From: Tautonia sociabilis
Lineage (GTDB): Bacteria > Planctomycetota > Planctomycetia > Isosphaerales > Isosphaeraceae
Assembly (NCBI RefSeq): GCF_003977685.1
Contig: NZ_RYZH01000004.1
Coordinates: 1-64,000, forward strand
DNA length: 64,000 bases
Direction of reading: 5' to 3'
Positions 40,548 through 50,086 of the stretch are shown here, piece by piece. The notes beneath the pieces were generated by a model. The model did not search any database. It was not told the DNA's origin and saw nothing but the letters and a program-made list of their open reading frames with translations. Each line of letters opens with the position of its first letter. The stretch's first letter is position 1. Position numbers and translations under genes: made by a program.

Positions 40548-41360
40548 TCAGCGCAATCCCCTGCCGGGGCGATGGGGAGCAGACGCCCAGCCGACCGTCA
40601 GCGGGTTTTCCCCCGAGTCCTCGGCCCGTCGCCGGTAGTTCAGCCCGATGAAGATTCCGGCCGCCGCCCCTCCAATGTGGGCGGCATAGGCCACTCCTCC
40701 CCCCGCTCCGGCCGAGGAGAGTTGGCCCATCCCCAAGACCAGTTGCATCACGATCCACAGCCCGATGACCAACGCCGCCGGCAGACTGACAATCGTCCGA
40801 ATGAGCAAGACCCAGACCCGGTTGTGCGGAAACCAGACCAGGTACATGCCCATCACCCCGGCGATCGCTCCGGAGGCTCCCAGGCTCGGCACCAGCGACG
40901 ACGGCGCCACGGCGATGTGAGCCAGGCTTGCCATCAGGCCGCAGAGCAGATAGACCGCCAGGTATCGGCCGTGGCCCAGGGCCTCCTCCACGTTGTCGCC
41001 GAAGATCCAGAGATACAGCATGTTGCCGGCCAAATGCAGCAGGCCGCCATGCAGGAACATCGCGGTCAAGAGCGTCATCCAGATGGGGAACGGCACCGGG
41101 CCCTGCGGGATCTGTTCCTTCCGCTCAACGATCCAGGGCCGTCCCAGCAGGTCGGTGGTGACGCCCTGGACGACCAACTCCACCGGCTCGTCCAGATCCA
41201 CCCCTCGGGTGATCTCGAACGGAGTGGCCGCGAAGGCGACGGTGAACGTCTCCGGCTGGCTGGCCTGGATGAGAAAGACGAGAATGTTGGTCGCGATCAG
41301 GCCGTAATTGACCCAGGGAACGATCCGGGTCGGGTGCTCGTCGCCCAGGGGCATGACCAT
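40548..41360 (-). CDS. rhomboid family intramembrane serine protease
   Basis: A 270-residue polytopic protease. Landmarks are FLHGGLLHLAGNMLYLWIFGDNVEE (the rhomboid HxxxN stretch before the catalytic helix), SLGASGAIAGVMGMYLV (catalytic Ser in GASGA) and AYAAHIGGAAAGIFIGL (catalytic His). Six or more helices are visible. ATG at 41360 is used; another ATG lies two codons on. A loop of about 75 residues (FAATPFEITRGVDLDEPVEL... to WMTLLTAMFLHGG) is typical of the planctomycete/GlpG-distant group. It stands between the RND operon and a DUF1501 gene, converging with the former. Substrate unknown. Confidence 0.92.
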   Translation of the reverse strand: MVMPLGDEHPTRIVPWVNYGLIATNILVFLIQASQPETFTVAFAATPFEITRGVDLDEPVELVVQGVTTDLLGRPWIVERKEQIPQGPVPFPIWMTLLTAMFLHGGLLHLAGNMLYLWIFGDNVEEALGHGRYLAVYLLCGLMASLAHIAVAPSSLVPSLGASGAIAGVMGMYLVWFPHNRVWVLLIRTIVSLPAALVIGLWIVMQLVLGMGQLSSAGAGGGVAYAAHIGGAAAGIFIGLNYRRRAEDSGENPLTVGWASAPHRPGRGLR

Positions 41361-41559
41361 CGGGGGGGCTTCCGTCGGACTCGGCGGGCTCGGCGGACGT
41401 GCGAGCCGGTCAAGGGCCGTACCCTCACCCCGGCTCCCACTCCGGAACCGATTGTACCCCGCACGCCTGGCTCCGCCAGCCGGCTCCAACCGCAGGCGAG
41501 GGATCCCGGACGCCCAGCGGCCCTCCCCAAGCCAGGCTCGGGGAGGATCGCGCCGCGGT

Positions 41560-42942
41560 TCAAAACAGCTCGGTGATCGGCTCCGGATCGTCGAGCACAG
41601 AGATCGGCCGGTTGAGCTGGTCGAAGAGCTGAAGGTGCGGGTCGATGCCGAGGACGCGGTAGACGGTGGCGTGCAGGTTCGAGGGAGTCACCGGGCGGTC
41701 GTGGGGGAACATGCCGAGGCGGTCGGTGGAGCCGACGACCCGGCCGCCCTGGACGCCGCCGCCGCCCATCAGGCAGAACATGGCGTGGCCCCAGTGGTCT
41801 CGGCCGGGGGTGCCCATGCTCAGGGGGGGGCCGCCGTTGCCGCCGTCGTTCATCTTGGGGGTGCGGCTGAACTCTCCGGTGAGCATCACCAGGGTGGAGT
41901 CGAGCAGGCCGCGCTGGTGCAGGTCCTCGAAGAGGGCGGAGACGCCGGAGTCGACGATCGGCAGGAGGGTCTCCATCCCCTTCTGGAGATCCCAGTGGTG
42001 GTCCCAGCCGCCGAGGTGGACGGTGACAAACGTCACGCCCGACTCGACCAGGCGGCGGGCCAGCAGCATGCTCTGGCTCCAGGGGTGGCGGCCGTAGCGG
42101 TCTCGGGTGCGGGGGTCTTCCTGGTTGATGTCGAAGGCCCGGCGGGCGTCGGGGCCGGTGACGAAGTCGAAGGCCTGCTCGGAGAAGCGGTCGACCTCCC
42201 GGGCGGCGGAGATGGCGTCCCGGGCCCGGCAGGCGGCGTCGAGGCGATCGCGGAGCGACCGGCGGTCCTCCAGGCGGTCGATGCTCAGCCCAGGCAGGAG
42301 GTTGAGGTCCTGCACGGTGTAATTCTCGGCGTTGGGGTCGCCGCCGGGCTGGTACGGGTCGTACTGCATGCCCAGCAGGTTGCCGCCGAAGTACCCGGGG
42401 TTCAGGCCGACGCTGCTGGCCACCGGCACCGAGGCATAGGCCGGCACCCCCGGCTTGCGGGGCCCCAGCTCCCGGGCGGCGATCGACCCCAGCGACGGGA
42501 ACTTCGGCGTCGTGTTCGCGCCGGAGACGCCCAGCCCCTTGGCCGTCAGGATGTGGTGGGCGCCGGTGAAGTGGTCGCCGGAGTCGTGGTGCAGCGAGCG
42601 GACCATCGAGAACTTGTCCGTGTGCCGGGCCTGCTTCGGGAACAGCTCCCCGATGTCGAAGCCGGGCACGACGGTCGGGATCGGCTTCCAGATGCCTCGG
42701 TACTGCTCGGGGGCCTCGGGCTTCAGGTCGTAGAGGTCCATGTGGCTCGGGCCGCCGTCGAGCCAGATGAGGATGACCGAGGCCGGCCGGCCGCCAAGGC
42801 CCGAGGCCGCCGACGTCTCCCGGGCCGCCAGCAGCCGGGGCAGCCCGACGCTCGCCAGGCCGGCGACCCCCAGTTGCAGGAAGCTCCGGCGCGAGCGCCG
42901 GTCGCAGTACGAGCCCGCCGCCCCGAGGTCGATGCGCATCAT
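41560..42942 (-). CDS. DUF1501 family Tat-exported protein, second copy
   Basis: A 460-residue DUF1501 protein, paralogous to the one at 4538-5986. Tat signal RRSRRSFLQLGVAGLASVG. Landmarks include VILIWLDGGPSHMDLYDLKP, SQSMLLARRLVESGVTFVTVHLGGWDHHWD and MLTGEFSRTPKMN...GRDHWGHAMFCLMGGGGVQGG, supplying the expected His and Asp residues. The first of two adjacent ATG codons (42942) is used. Unlike the first copy it has no DUF1549/DUF1553 gene beside it. An AT-rich patch at 43126-43170, about 200 bases upstream, contains TTCCA...TGGAA arms and may hold the promoter. Confidence 0.9.
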   Translation of the reverse strand: MMRIDLGAAGSYCDRRSRRSFLQLGVAGLASVGLPRLLAARETSAASGLGGRPASVILIWLDGGPSHMDLYDLKPEAPEQYRGIWKPIPTVVPGFDIGELFPKQARHTDKFSMVRSLHHDSGDHFTGAHHILTAKGLGVSGANTTPKFPSLGSIAARELGPRKPGVPAYASVPVASSVGLNPGYFGGNLLGMQYDPYQPGGDPNAENYTVQDLNLLPGLSIDRLEDRRSLRDRLDAACRARDAISAAREVDRFSEQAFDFVTGPDARRAFDINQEDPRTRDRYGRHPWSQSMLLARRLVESGVTFVTVHLGGWDHHWDLQKGMETLLPIVDSGVSALFEDLHQRGLLDSTLVMLTGEFSRTPKMNDGGNGGPPLSMGTPGRDHWGHAMFCLMGGGGVQGGRVVGSTDRLGMFPHDRPVTPSNLHATVYRVLGIDPHLQLFDQLNRPISVLDDPEPITELF

Positions 42943-43233
42943 TGGGAGTCGACTCCTTCCCCGGGCCGCCGCCGGGGATCGTCCCCCTTCGGCCCGGCCC
43001 GCGACGACCGATTCACCGTCCCCTGCCGCCGCCCCCGGCCGGGGGCCGGGCCTCCTCCGGCCCGGGAGACGACTCGCACCGCTCGGGCGGATCGGCCTCC
43101 GGTTGGCGCCATTTTCGCCCTGCCCGGCGCGGATATTCAACACGGTTTCCACAAATTTTGGAAGTCGGACCTGGCGGAGCGGCCTCCGGCGGGTGGGGAG
43201 GCGGGAGGGACTCCGGTCGGGATCGACTCGGCC

Positions 43234-46200
43234 CTACTCGGGAGGGGGGCCCGGGGGGCGGGGCCCTCCTTCCAGCGGCCGGGCTGTCGGGGAGCCCTCG
43301 ACGAGGCGGTAGGAGGCGTTTGGGGAGAGGTTCTCGAACCGGTCGACCTGGCCGCTCGGCCAGCGGACCTCGACGGCGACGGCGGTCAGGTCCGCTCCGG
43401 CGCCAAGGCCGACGAGCAGGCGGCCGTCGTTGGCGGAGAGGAAGCTGCCGCCGCCGACCCGGCAGAGGGTTTGCGTCCTCCCGTCGGCGGTGACGACGAC
43501 GACGGCTCCCACGCCGTCTCGGTTGGATCGGGTCCCTTCGAGCCGGAGGGTGAGGAAGCGGCCGGTCCCGGCATCGGACGGGTTCCCCCCGGGGCCGAGG
43601 TTGCGGAGGAAGGCGAGCGGGCCGGCCTGGGCGAGGATGAGGATGTCGGGGAGGCCGTCGTTGTTCAGGTCGCCGGTGGCGAGGCCGCGCGCCACGCGGT
43701 CGACGGACCAGCCGTCGCCGGCGCGGTCGGTCACCTCGACGAACCGGCCGTTCCCCCGGCCGAGGAAAAGCTGCGCGGGCATCGCGTAGGGGGTTCCGGG
43801 GCGGAAGTCGTTGACGTGGCCGTTGGCCTGGGCGAGATCGAGGAGGCCGTCGAGGTTGGCGTCGAGCAAGGCGACGCCGAAGCCGAGCACGAACCGAGTC
43901 GGGGCGGCCAGGCCGGCGTCGAGCGAGGCGTAGGAGAACTGGCCGCCGCCGACGTTGCGGTAGAGCGAGGTGGACTCGCCGTAGAAGTTCGTCACCAGCA
44001 GCTCGGGCCGGGCGTCGCCGTCCAGGTCGCCGCAGCAGACGCCCATGCCGGCCTGGTAGCCGCCGGCGGCGTTCGAGGCGACGCCGGCCAGCTCTCCCGA
44101 CTCCTCGAAGCGGAAGCTTCCCCGGTTGAGGAACAGCAGGTCGGCGGTCATATCGTTGGCGACGAAGAGATCGATCCGACCATCGGCGTTCACGTCGGCG
44201 GCGACCACGCCCAGGCCTCGGCCGTCTCGGTCGACGATGCCGGCCGATTCGGTCACGTCGACGAACACGCCGCCGTCGTTGCGGAAGACGCGGTCGGGCT
44301 CGGCCTCGAAGCGGCGGGGGACGCAGTACATGAAGCGCCCCGGGCGGTCGGGGTCGGGGCAGGGCGGGTCGCGGTCGGGATCCCAGCGGAGGTACTGGCA
44401 GACATAGAGATCCAGGTCGCCGTCGTTGTCCAGGTCGGCGAACGCCGCCGAGGTCGGCCAGCCGCGGTCTCCCCCCAGGCCGGCGGCCTCGGTCCGGTCC
44501 TCGAAGGTGCCGTCTCCTCGGTTGCGGTACAGGGCGTACGACCGCCATCGGGTGACGAACAGGTCGGGATGCCCGTCATTGTCGATGTCTCCCACGGCGA
44601 CGCCGTGGCCGAAGCCCCGGGGGAAGGAGGCGATGCCGGAGGACTCGGAGGCGTCCTCGAAGGTGCCGTCTCCTCGGTTGCGGAAGAGGCGGTCGCCGCC
44701 GCCGGGGCCGGGGGAGCCTCCCGGGAACCGGCCTCCCTGGACGCAATACACGTCCAGCCAGCCGTCGCCGTCGAAGTCGAGCAGGGCGAGGCCGCCCCCC
44801 ATCGTCTCGGGCAGGCGGCGGGAGGGAGACTGGTCGTTGTCGTAAACGAAGTGGAGGCCGGCGGCCTCGGCGTCGTCCCGGAAGATGGGGACGGGGCCCG
44901 TCGTCCCGGCCGGCTCGGGAGAGGACGCGCTGGGAATGGCCTCGGGGATCAGCTCGGCGAGCGATCGGCCCGGGTCGGCGGCGGGGGGAGCCGGGGAGTC
45001 GTCCAGGCGGTCGAGCGCCTGCCGGGCCTCGGGGTCCCCCCGGTCGTCCAGGGCCAGGAGGGTCCACCAGCCGATCGCCTCGAAGCGGCGGCCGAGCGCC
45101 TCGGCGAGCCGGGCCAGCGCTCGGGCCGGCGGCCGACCGCCCGCGGCAACCTCCCCCATCAGCCGGGTATAGTCATCCGTGAGGCGGTCGATCTCTGCCT
45201 TGCGGGCCCGGCAGCGGTCTCGGAGCCCGGCCAGGCCGGCCTGGGCGGCGAGGTCGCCGAGGCGGGCCCAGGAGGCGGCGTCTCCGGGCCGGAGGGCGAC
45301 CAGCCGCTCCAGGGCGGCACGCTCGGCGTCGGCGTCTCCCCGCAGCGCGGCAAGCCGAGCCCGGATCGAGCAGACGCCGGCCGGGTCGAGCCGGTCGGCG
45401 GGGATCCGGGCCAGGGCCTCGGCGGCCGAGCCGGGGCGATCGGCGGCCAGGGCCCATTCGAGCCGGGCCCGGGCCACGTCCGGATCGTCGGGCCGGCGGG
45501 CCTCGCAGCGGTCGAGCCAGCGGTCGGCCTCGTCGAGCCTCCCGGCGCGTCGGGAGAGGTCGGCCAGGCCGAGCCAAACGCGGTCGTCGTCGGGGGCCTC
45601 GCGGTGGGATCGGTCGATCGCCTCGGAGACGGCGTCGATCGGCAGCGCCTGGGTCTCGGCCAGCCAGTGCGACCGCAGCAGCCCGGCCGCCGCTGCCGGG
45701 CCGTCTCGGAGGGCCGTCGGCCATTGCCGGCGGAACGACTCGGGGAGCGCATCGGAGCGTCCCGAGAACAGCAACAGTTGTTGGACGAGCCGGATCGCCT
45801 CCTCGCCGATCGCGTCTCGGCGGTCGACCAGGAGGGCCAGGCTCTGCTCGGCGGCCGAGAGCCGTCCGTGCTCCAGGGCCAGGCGGGCGCGCTCCAGGGC
45901 CGCCCGAGGGGAGAGCCCGGAGTCCTCCGGCACCCGGGCCCAGGCGTCGAGCGCGGCGTCGACGCGGCCGAGGCCCGCCTCGCTCGCCCCGAGGGCGAAG
46001 GCGATGTCGGCGCGGTCGGGGAAGCGGGCCGAGAGCCGGGAGAGCCGGCCCCGGGCCTCCTCGAACCGCCGGGCGGACAGCTCGGCCTCGGCCCGGTCCA
46101 GCTCGGCCTCGACCCGGAGCGCGGCGGCCGCCCAGGACAGCCCGAGCCCGGCCGCCGCGAGGACCGGGACCAGCCAGGCGGCCCGACGCGCGATCGCCTT

Positions 46201-46242
46201 CGCCTTCTCCTTCGCCTTCGGCGGGACTGGGGGGAGGCTCAA
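43234..46242 (-). CDS. TPR / FG-GAP / ASPIC-UnbV protein (CRTAC-like), cassette 2
   Basis: A 1002-residue paralog of the 14914-17856 protein. It starts with TTG. A Lys/Ala-rich opening (PKAKEKAKAIARRA) precedes a helix at about residues 22-42. The TPR region shares PDDDRVWLGLADLSRRAGRL and WLDRCEARRPDDP with its paralog. FG-GAP blades from about 450 carry DFDGDGWLDVY, DIDNDGHPDLF, DLDNDGDLDLY, DVNADGRIDLF, DLDGDARPELL and DLNNDGLPDIL. The ASPIC/UnbV domain lies at about 893 to the end (NRDGVGAVVVVTADG). Last gene of the inverted cassette, 94 bases after the DUF1559 gene. Confidence 0.85.
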   Translation of the reverse strand: MSLPPVPPKAKEKAKAIARRAAWLVPVLAAAGLGLSWAAAALRVEAELDRAEAELSARRFEEARGRLSRLSARFPDRADIAFALGASEAGLGRVDAALDAWARVPEDSGLSPRAALERARLALEHGRLSAAEQSLALLVDRRDAIGEEAIRLVQQLLLFSGRSDALPESFRRQWPTALRDGPAAAAGLLRSHWLAETQALPIDAVSEAIDRSHREAPDDDRVWLGLADLSRRAGRLDEADRWLDRCEARRPDDPDVARARLEWALAADRPGSAAEALARIPADRLDPAGVCSIRARLAALRGDADAERAALERLVALRPGDAASWARLGDLAAQAGLAGLRDRCRARKAEIDRLTDDYTRLMGEVAAGGRPPARALARLAEALGRRFEAIGWWTLLALDDRGDPEARQALDRLDDSPAPPAADPGRSLAELIPEAIPSASSPEPAGTTGPVPIFRDDAEAAGLHFVYDNDQSPSRRLPETMGGGLALLDFDGDGWLDVYCVQGGRFPGGSPGPGGGDRLFRNRGDGTFEDASESSGIASFPRGFGHGVAVGDIDNDGHPDLFVTRWRSYALYRNRGDGTFEDRTEAAGLGGDRGWPTSAAFADLDNDGDLDLYVCQYLRWDPDRDPPCPDPDRPGRFMYCVPRRFEAEPDRVFRNDGGVFVDVTESAGIVDRDGRGLGVVAADVNADGRIDLFVANDMTADLLFLNRGSFRFEESGELAGVASNAAGGYQAGMGVCCGDLDGDARPELLVTNFYGESTSLYRNVGGGQFSYASLDAGLAAPTRFVLGFGVALLDANLDGLLDLAQANGHVNDFRPGTPYAMPAQLFLGRGNGRFVEVTDRAGDGWSVDRVARGLATGDLNNDGLPDILILAQAGPLAFLRNLGPGGNPSDAGTGRFLTLRLEGTRSNRDGVGAVVVVTADGRTQTLCRVGGGSFLSANDGRLLVGLGAGADLTAVAVEVRWPSGQVDRFENLSPNASYRLVEGSPTARPLEGGPRPPGPPPE

Positions 46243-46336
46243 CGGTCGCGCTCGCGATCGGGGGACAGGACCGGACGCCCCCTCCCGGCGCGTCGGCTCG
46301 GCAGGGGGCGTCCGGAAGGAGCGGTCGGAACGGGCG

Positions 46337-47428
<1,092 letters not shown>

Positions 47429-47600
47429 GAGAACACCTCCTCGGGGGACAGGGCGTCCCGGATCCCCCCGGCCGGCGTGGCGGGGGGATCCGGCGAGTTA
47501 AAGAGGCGACATCGACGGCCTCCCGGTGCCGACGGCGAGTGAATCGCATCCGGGGTGGCGCGCCGAGAGCCTCCCGGCGCGACCGGTCATCCCGGCCCGG

Positions 47601-47798
47601 TCAGCCGCCCTTCTGCATCTGCTGTCGGTAGTAATCCATGGATTCCTTCGCCTTCGCGGCCGGGTTCTCCGGATTCTCTTCCGGCACGACCGAGTCTCCC
47701 TTGTTCCCGCCGCAGCCGACGCTCGGCGACACCGCCACGCAGGCGAGGGCCAGGGCCAGGGCCCGGGCGGCCCGAACGCCCGCCAGGGTCATTCGCAT
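47601..47798 (-). CDS. small lipoprotein, cassette 2
   Basis: A 65-residue lipoprotein precursor. ATG at 47798 (MRMTLAGVRAARALALALA) is followed by lipobox PSVGC. The mature part begins CGGNKGDSVVPEENPENPA and ends in a helical KAKESMDYYRQQMQKGG. That ending (MxxYYRxQM-type) is of the kind seen in short lipoproteins beside DUF1559 genes, a remembered pattern rather than a database match. A second ATG two codons later is possible. First gene of cassette 2. Confidence 0.7.
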   Translation of the reverse strand: MRMTLAGVRAARALALALACVAVSPSVGCGGNKGDSVVPEENPENPAAKAKESMDYYRQQMQKGG

Positions 47799-48390
47799 CG
47801 CTCTCTCCAGGTTCTTCGAGAAGGGGAGACGAGTTCTTCGATGGAGGAAGAGGCAGGAACGCTGCCGTACGCACGCGACGACCCCACGATCCGGCGAGCC
47901 GTCCCGGCCTCCGGCCGATCTTCCCGCACCGTTCCTCGGCAACGGGAGCGCTCCCAGGCTCCGTTGTTGGGAGCCCTGAACTTTGAGGACGATCCTGCGA
48001 GGTCGAACGACCCCGGCAACCCCCGAGAACTCGGGTCGAGGACCGACCCGCGCCTAAGTTATCCGGCGACTCTCGTGCTGGATCAATACCCATGTCAGGA
48101 ATTGTCTCGGATTTTTCGGAGGGGGCCCGCCAGGACCGAGCGGATGACACCGGCTCGTGATCGCCTCGGCCTGGAATTTGCCGCAATGTCCGTGCCGGGG
48201 CGGCCGGCTCGGGGAGCGGAGACGACGCCTTCCGCTCGGGATGCGGACGCATCGCTCTCGCTTCTTCCGACCGGGGGGGATACCCGATTGCATCGGCGAG
48301 TCGGTTGCCGATAATAACGCCCAGCGAGGCATGGGGGGCCGTCGGCGCCAGGGGGGGGTCGGCCGGTCCCTCGGAGCGGGGACGAACGCG
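47799..48390. other. divergent region between cassette 2 and membrane protein gene
   Basis: No gene is supported. A sigma70-like promoter for cassette 2 lies at 48058-48086 on the minus strand. The rest shows no clear signal, and the open frames in it are GC-driven. Confidence 0.4.
48058..48086 (-). promoter_or_regulatory. sigma70-like promoter candidate for cassette 2
   Basis: Read on the minus strand: TTGATC (48086-48081), 17 bases, GATAAC (48063-48058). It lies about 250 bases before the lipoprotein start and inside an AT-richer patch. Like cassette 1, this leaves a long leader. Confidence 0.35.
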
Positions 48391-49182
48391 ATGAACCCAC
48401 CCGAATCGGCCGGCGGGCCGGCCCCGGGATCGATCGACCCACCCTCACCCTTGGCAGCCGAAACCGGCGCGGGCGCCCGGCCGGTTCGGCGACCGCCCTG
48501 GGTCGCGGCGCTGGCGGCGGGAGTGGTCGCCGCCGGCCTGAGCTGGGGCGCCGGCGAGGTGGCCAACGGCCTGTTCGCCCCCCAGCTCCTCGTCGACCCG
48601 ATGAAAGGGCCGACCGCCGGCGCCGCCAGCAACGAGGACATCCGCCGCGGCCGAGTGCTCGACGCGACGCTGACCTACGGCGTGCAGGGGGCGGTGCTCG
48701 GCCTGCTCCTCGGCCTGGCCGGGGCGTCGGTCGGCGGTACGGGCCGCTCCGGGGCGATCGGAGGAGCGGCCGGCCTGGCGGCCGGCGGCCTGCTGGGGGC
48801 CGGGGGCGCGTCCATCCTGTTCTCGATCTACCTGGAGAACGTCGATCCGAACGCCAACGACCTGCTCTTCCCGCTGGCGATCCATGCCGGGGTCTGGTCC
48901 CTGGTCGGCCTGGCCGGCGGCCTGGCCCTGGGCCTGGGGGCCGGAGGGGGCCGGAGCCGGATCGCCCGGGTGGCGGTCGGCGGGCTGGTCGGCGGGGCGA
49001 TCGGGGCGGCCGTCTACGAGGTCGGCGGCGCGATCCTCTTCCCGATCGCCAAGACCAGCCAGCCCATCGCCGAGGAGGCAATGGCCCGGCTGCTGGCCCA
49101 CTCGGTGACGAGCGTGCTCGCCGCGCTGGTCGCCGCCATGTCCCTGGCCGAACCGAAGCCTCGCCGAGGGGCCTCCGGCTGA
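48391..49182 (+). CDS. Gly/Ala-rich polytopic membrane protein, unknown function
   Basis: A 263-residue protein with about six helices, several of them glycine-zipper-like (AIGGAAGLAAGGLLGAGGA, VAVGGLVGGAIGAAVYEVGGA). The N-terminal 40 residues are Pro-rich and probably cytosolic. No family is recognised. ATG at 48391 is preferred because the codons upstream look non-coding. It stands 68 bases before the C39-peptidase operon on the same strand and could share its promoter, but nothing ties it to that pathway. Confidence 0.65.
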   Translation: MNPPESAGGPAPGSIDPPSPLAAETGAGARPVRRPPWVAALAAGVVAAGLSWGAGEVANGLFAPQLLVDPMKGPTAGAASNEDIRRGRVLDATLTYGVQGAVLGLLLGLAGASVGGTGRSGAIGGAAGLAAGGLLGAGGASILFSIYLENVDPNANDLLFPLAIHAGVWSLVGLAGGLALGLGAGGGRSRIARVAVGGLVGGAIGAAVYEVGGAILFPIAKTSQPIAEEAMARLLAHSVTSVLAALVAAMSLAEPKPRRGASG

Positions 49183-49250
49183 CCCGGGGCCGAGGCCGTC
49201 CGCCGCCGGGTGGCGCTGCCTTCCCCTCCTCCTCCCCGTAGAATGGAACG

Positions 49251-50051
49251 ATGGCCGGCCCGATGCCCGACACCCGACGCCCGACACCACGCCGGGATCG
49301 GGAATTGGCCGGCGCCGACGGGGGGGGGGCGCCCGAAGTGGAAACGCGCCTGAAGTTCGAGATCCAGCCGCAGCCCGACGACGTGACCTGCGGGCCGACC
49401 TGCCTGGATGCCGTCTACAGCTACTACGGCGACGAGATCCCGCTGGAGCAAGTGGTCCGAGAGATCCCGCAGCTCGAGGGGGGCGGCACGCTCGCCGTCC
49501 TGCTGGGCAGTCACGCCCTGCGCCGGGGCTACGAGGCGACCCTCTACACATATGACCTCCGCCTGTTCGACCCCACCTGGTTCACCCCCGAGGCTCCCCC
49601 CCTGGCTGAGAAGCTGACGGCGCAGGCCGCCGCCAAGGAGAACCCGAAGCTCCGAGTGGCGACGGTCGCCTATCTCGACTTCCTCCGCCTTGGCGGCCGG
49701 ATCCGGATGCGCGACCTCAACGGCGCGCTGATCCGCCACTACCTCCGCCGAGGGGTGCCGATCCTGACCGGCCTGTCGGCGACGTACCTCTACCGGATGC
49801 CCCGGGAATACGGACCGAAGTCCGACCACGACGACATCCGGGGCGAGCCGGCCGGGCATTTCGTCGTGCTCTGCGGGTATGACCAGCAGACCAGGGACGT
49901 GCTGGTGGCCGACCCGCTCTGGCCCAATCCGCTGGCGCCCGACCACTACTATGTGCAGGGCATGGATCGCGTGCTCTCAGCCATCATGCTCGGCATCGTC
50001 ACCTACGACGCCAACCTGCTGATCGTCCGGCCCCGGGGCTCCCCGCGCTGA
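49251..50051 (+). CDS. C39-like papain-fold peptidase, operon with two amide ligases
   Basis: A 266-residue protein of the peptidase C39-like/papain fold. The Cys motif DDVTCGPTCLDAVYSYYG puts the nucleophile at about residue 47, with a Gln upstream for the oxyanion hole (EIQPQ). GHFVVLCGYD supplies His and VLVADPLWPNP the Asp. No signal peptide is seen, so it acts in the cytoplasm. A run of ten G (49320-49329) encodes GGG in a poorly conserved N-terminus; a GTG at 49338 would avoid it. It lies 35 bases before the RimK-like gene. In this neighbourhood it may trim, transfer or recycle a peptide product; that is inference. Confidence 0.78.
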   Translation: MAGPMPDTRRPTPRRDRELAGADGGGAPEVETRLKFEIQPQPDDVTCGPTCLDAVYSYYGDEIPLEQVVREIPQLEGGGTLAVLLGSHALRRGYEATLYTYDLRLFDPTWFTPEAPPLAEKLTAQAAAKENPKLRVATVAYLDFLRLGGRIRMRDLNGALIRHYLRRGVPILTGLSATYLYRMPREYGPKSDHDDIRGEPAGHFVVLCGYDQQTRDVLVADPLWPNPLAPDHYYVQGMDRVLSAIMLGIVTYDANLLIVRPRGSPR

Positions 50052-50086
50052 CCGGCCGCACCAGCCCGATCCGAAGGGATTGCCTC

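Noticed and set aside
43126-43170. AT-rich patch with TTCCA/TGGAA arms as a definite promoter
   Set aside because: No -35/-10 pair with usual spacing could be fixed on the minus strand, so it is mentioned only with the DUF1501 gene.
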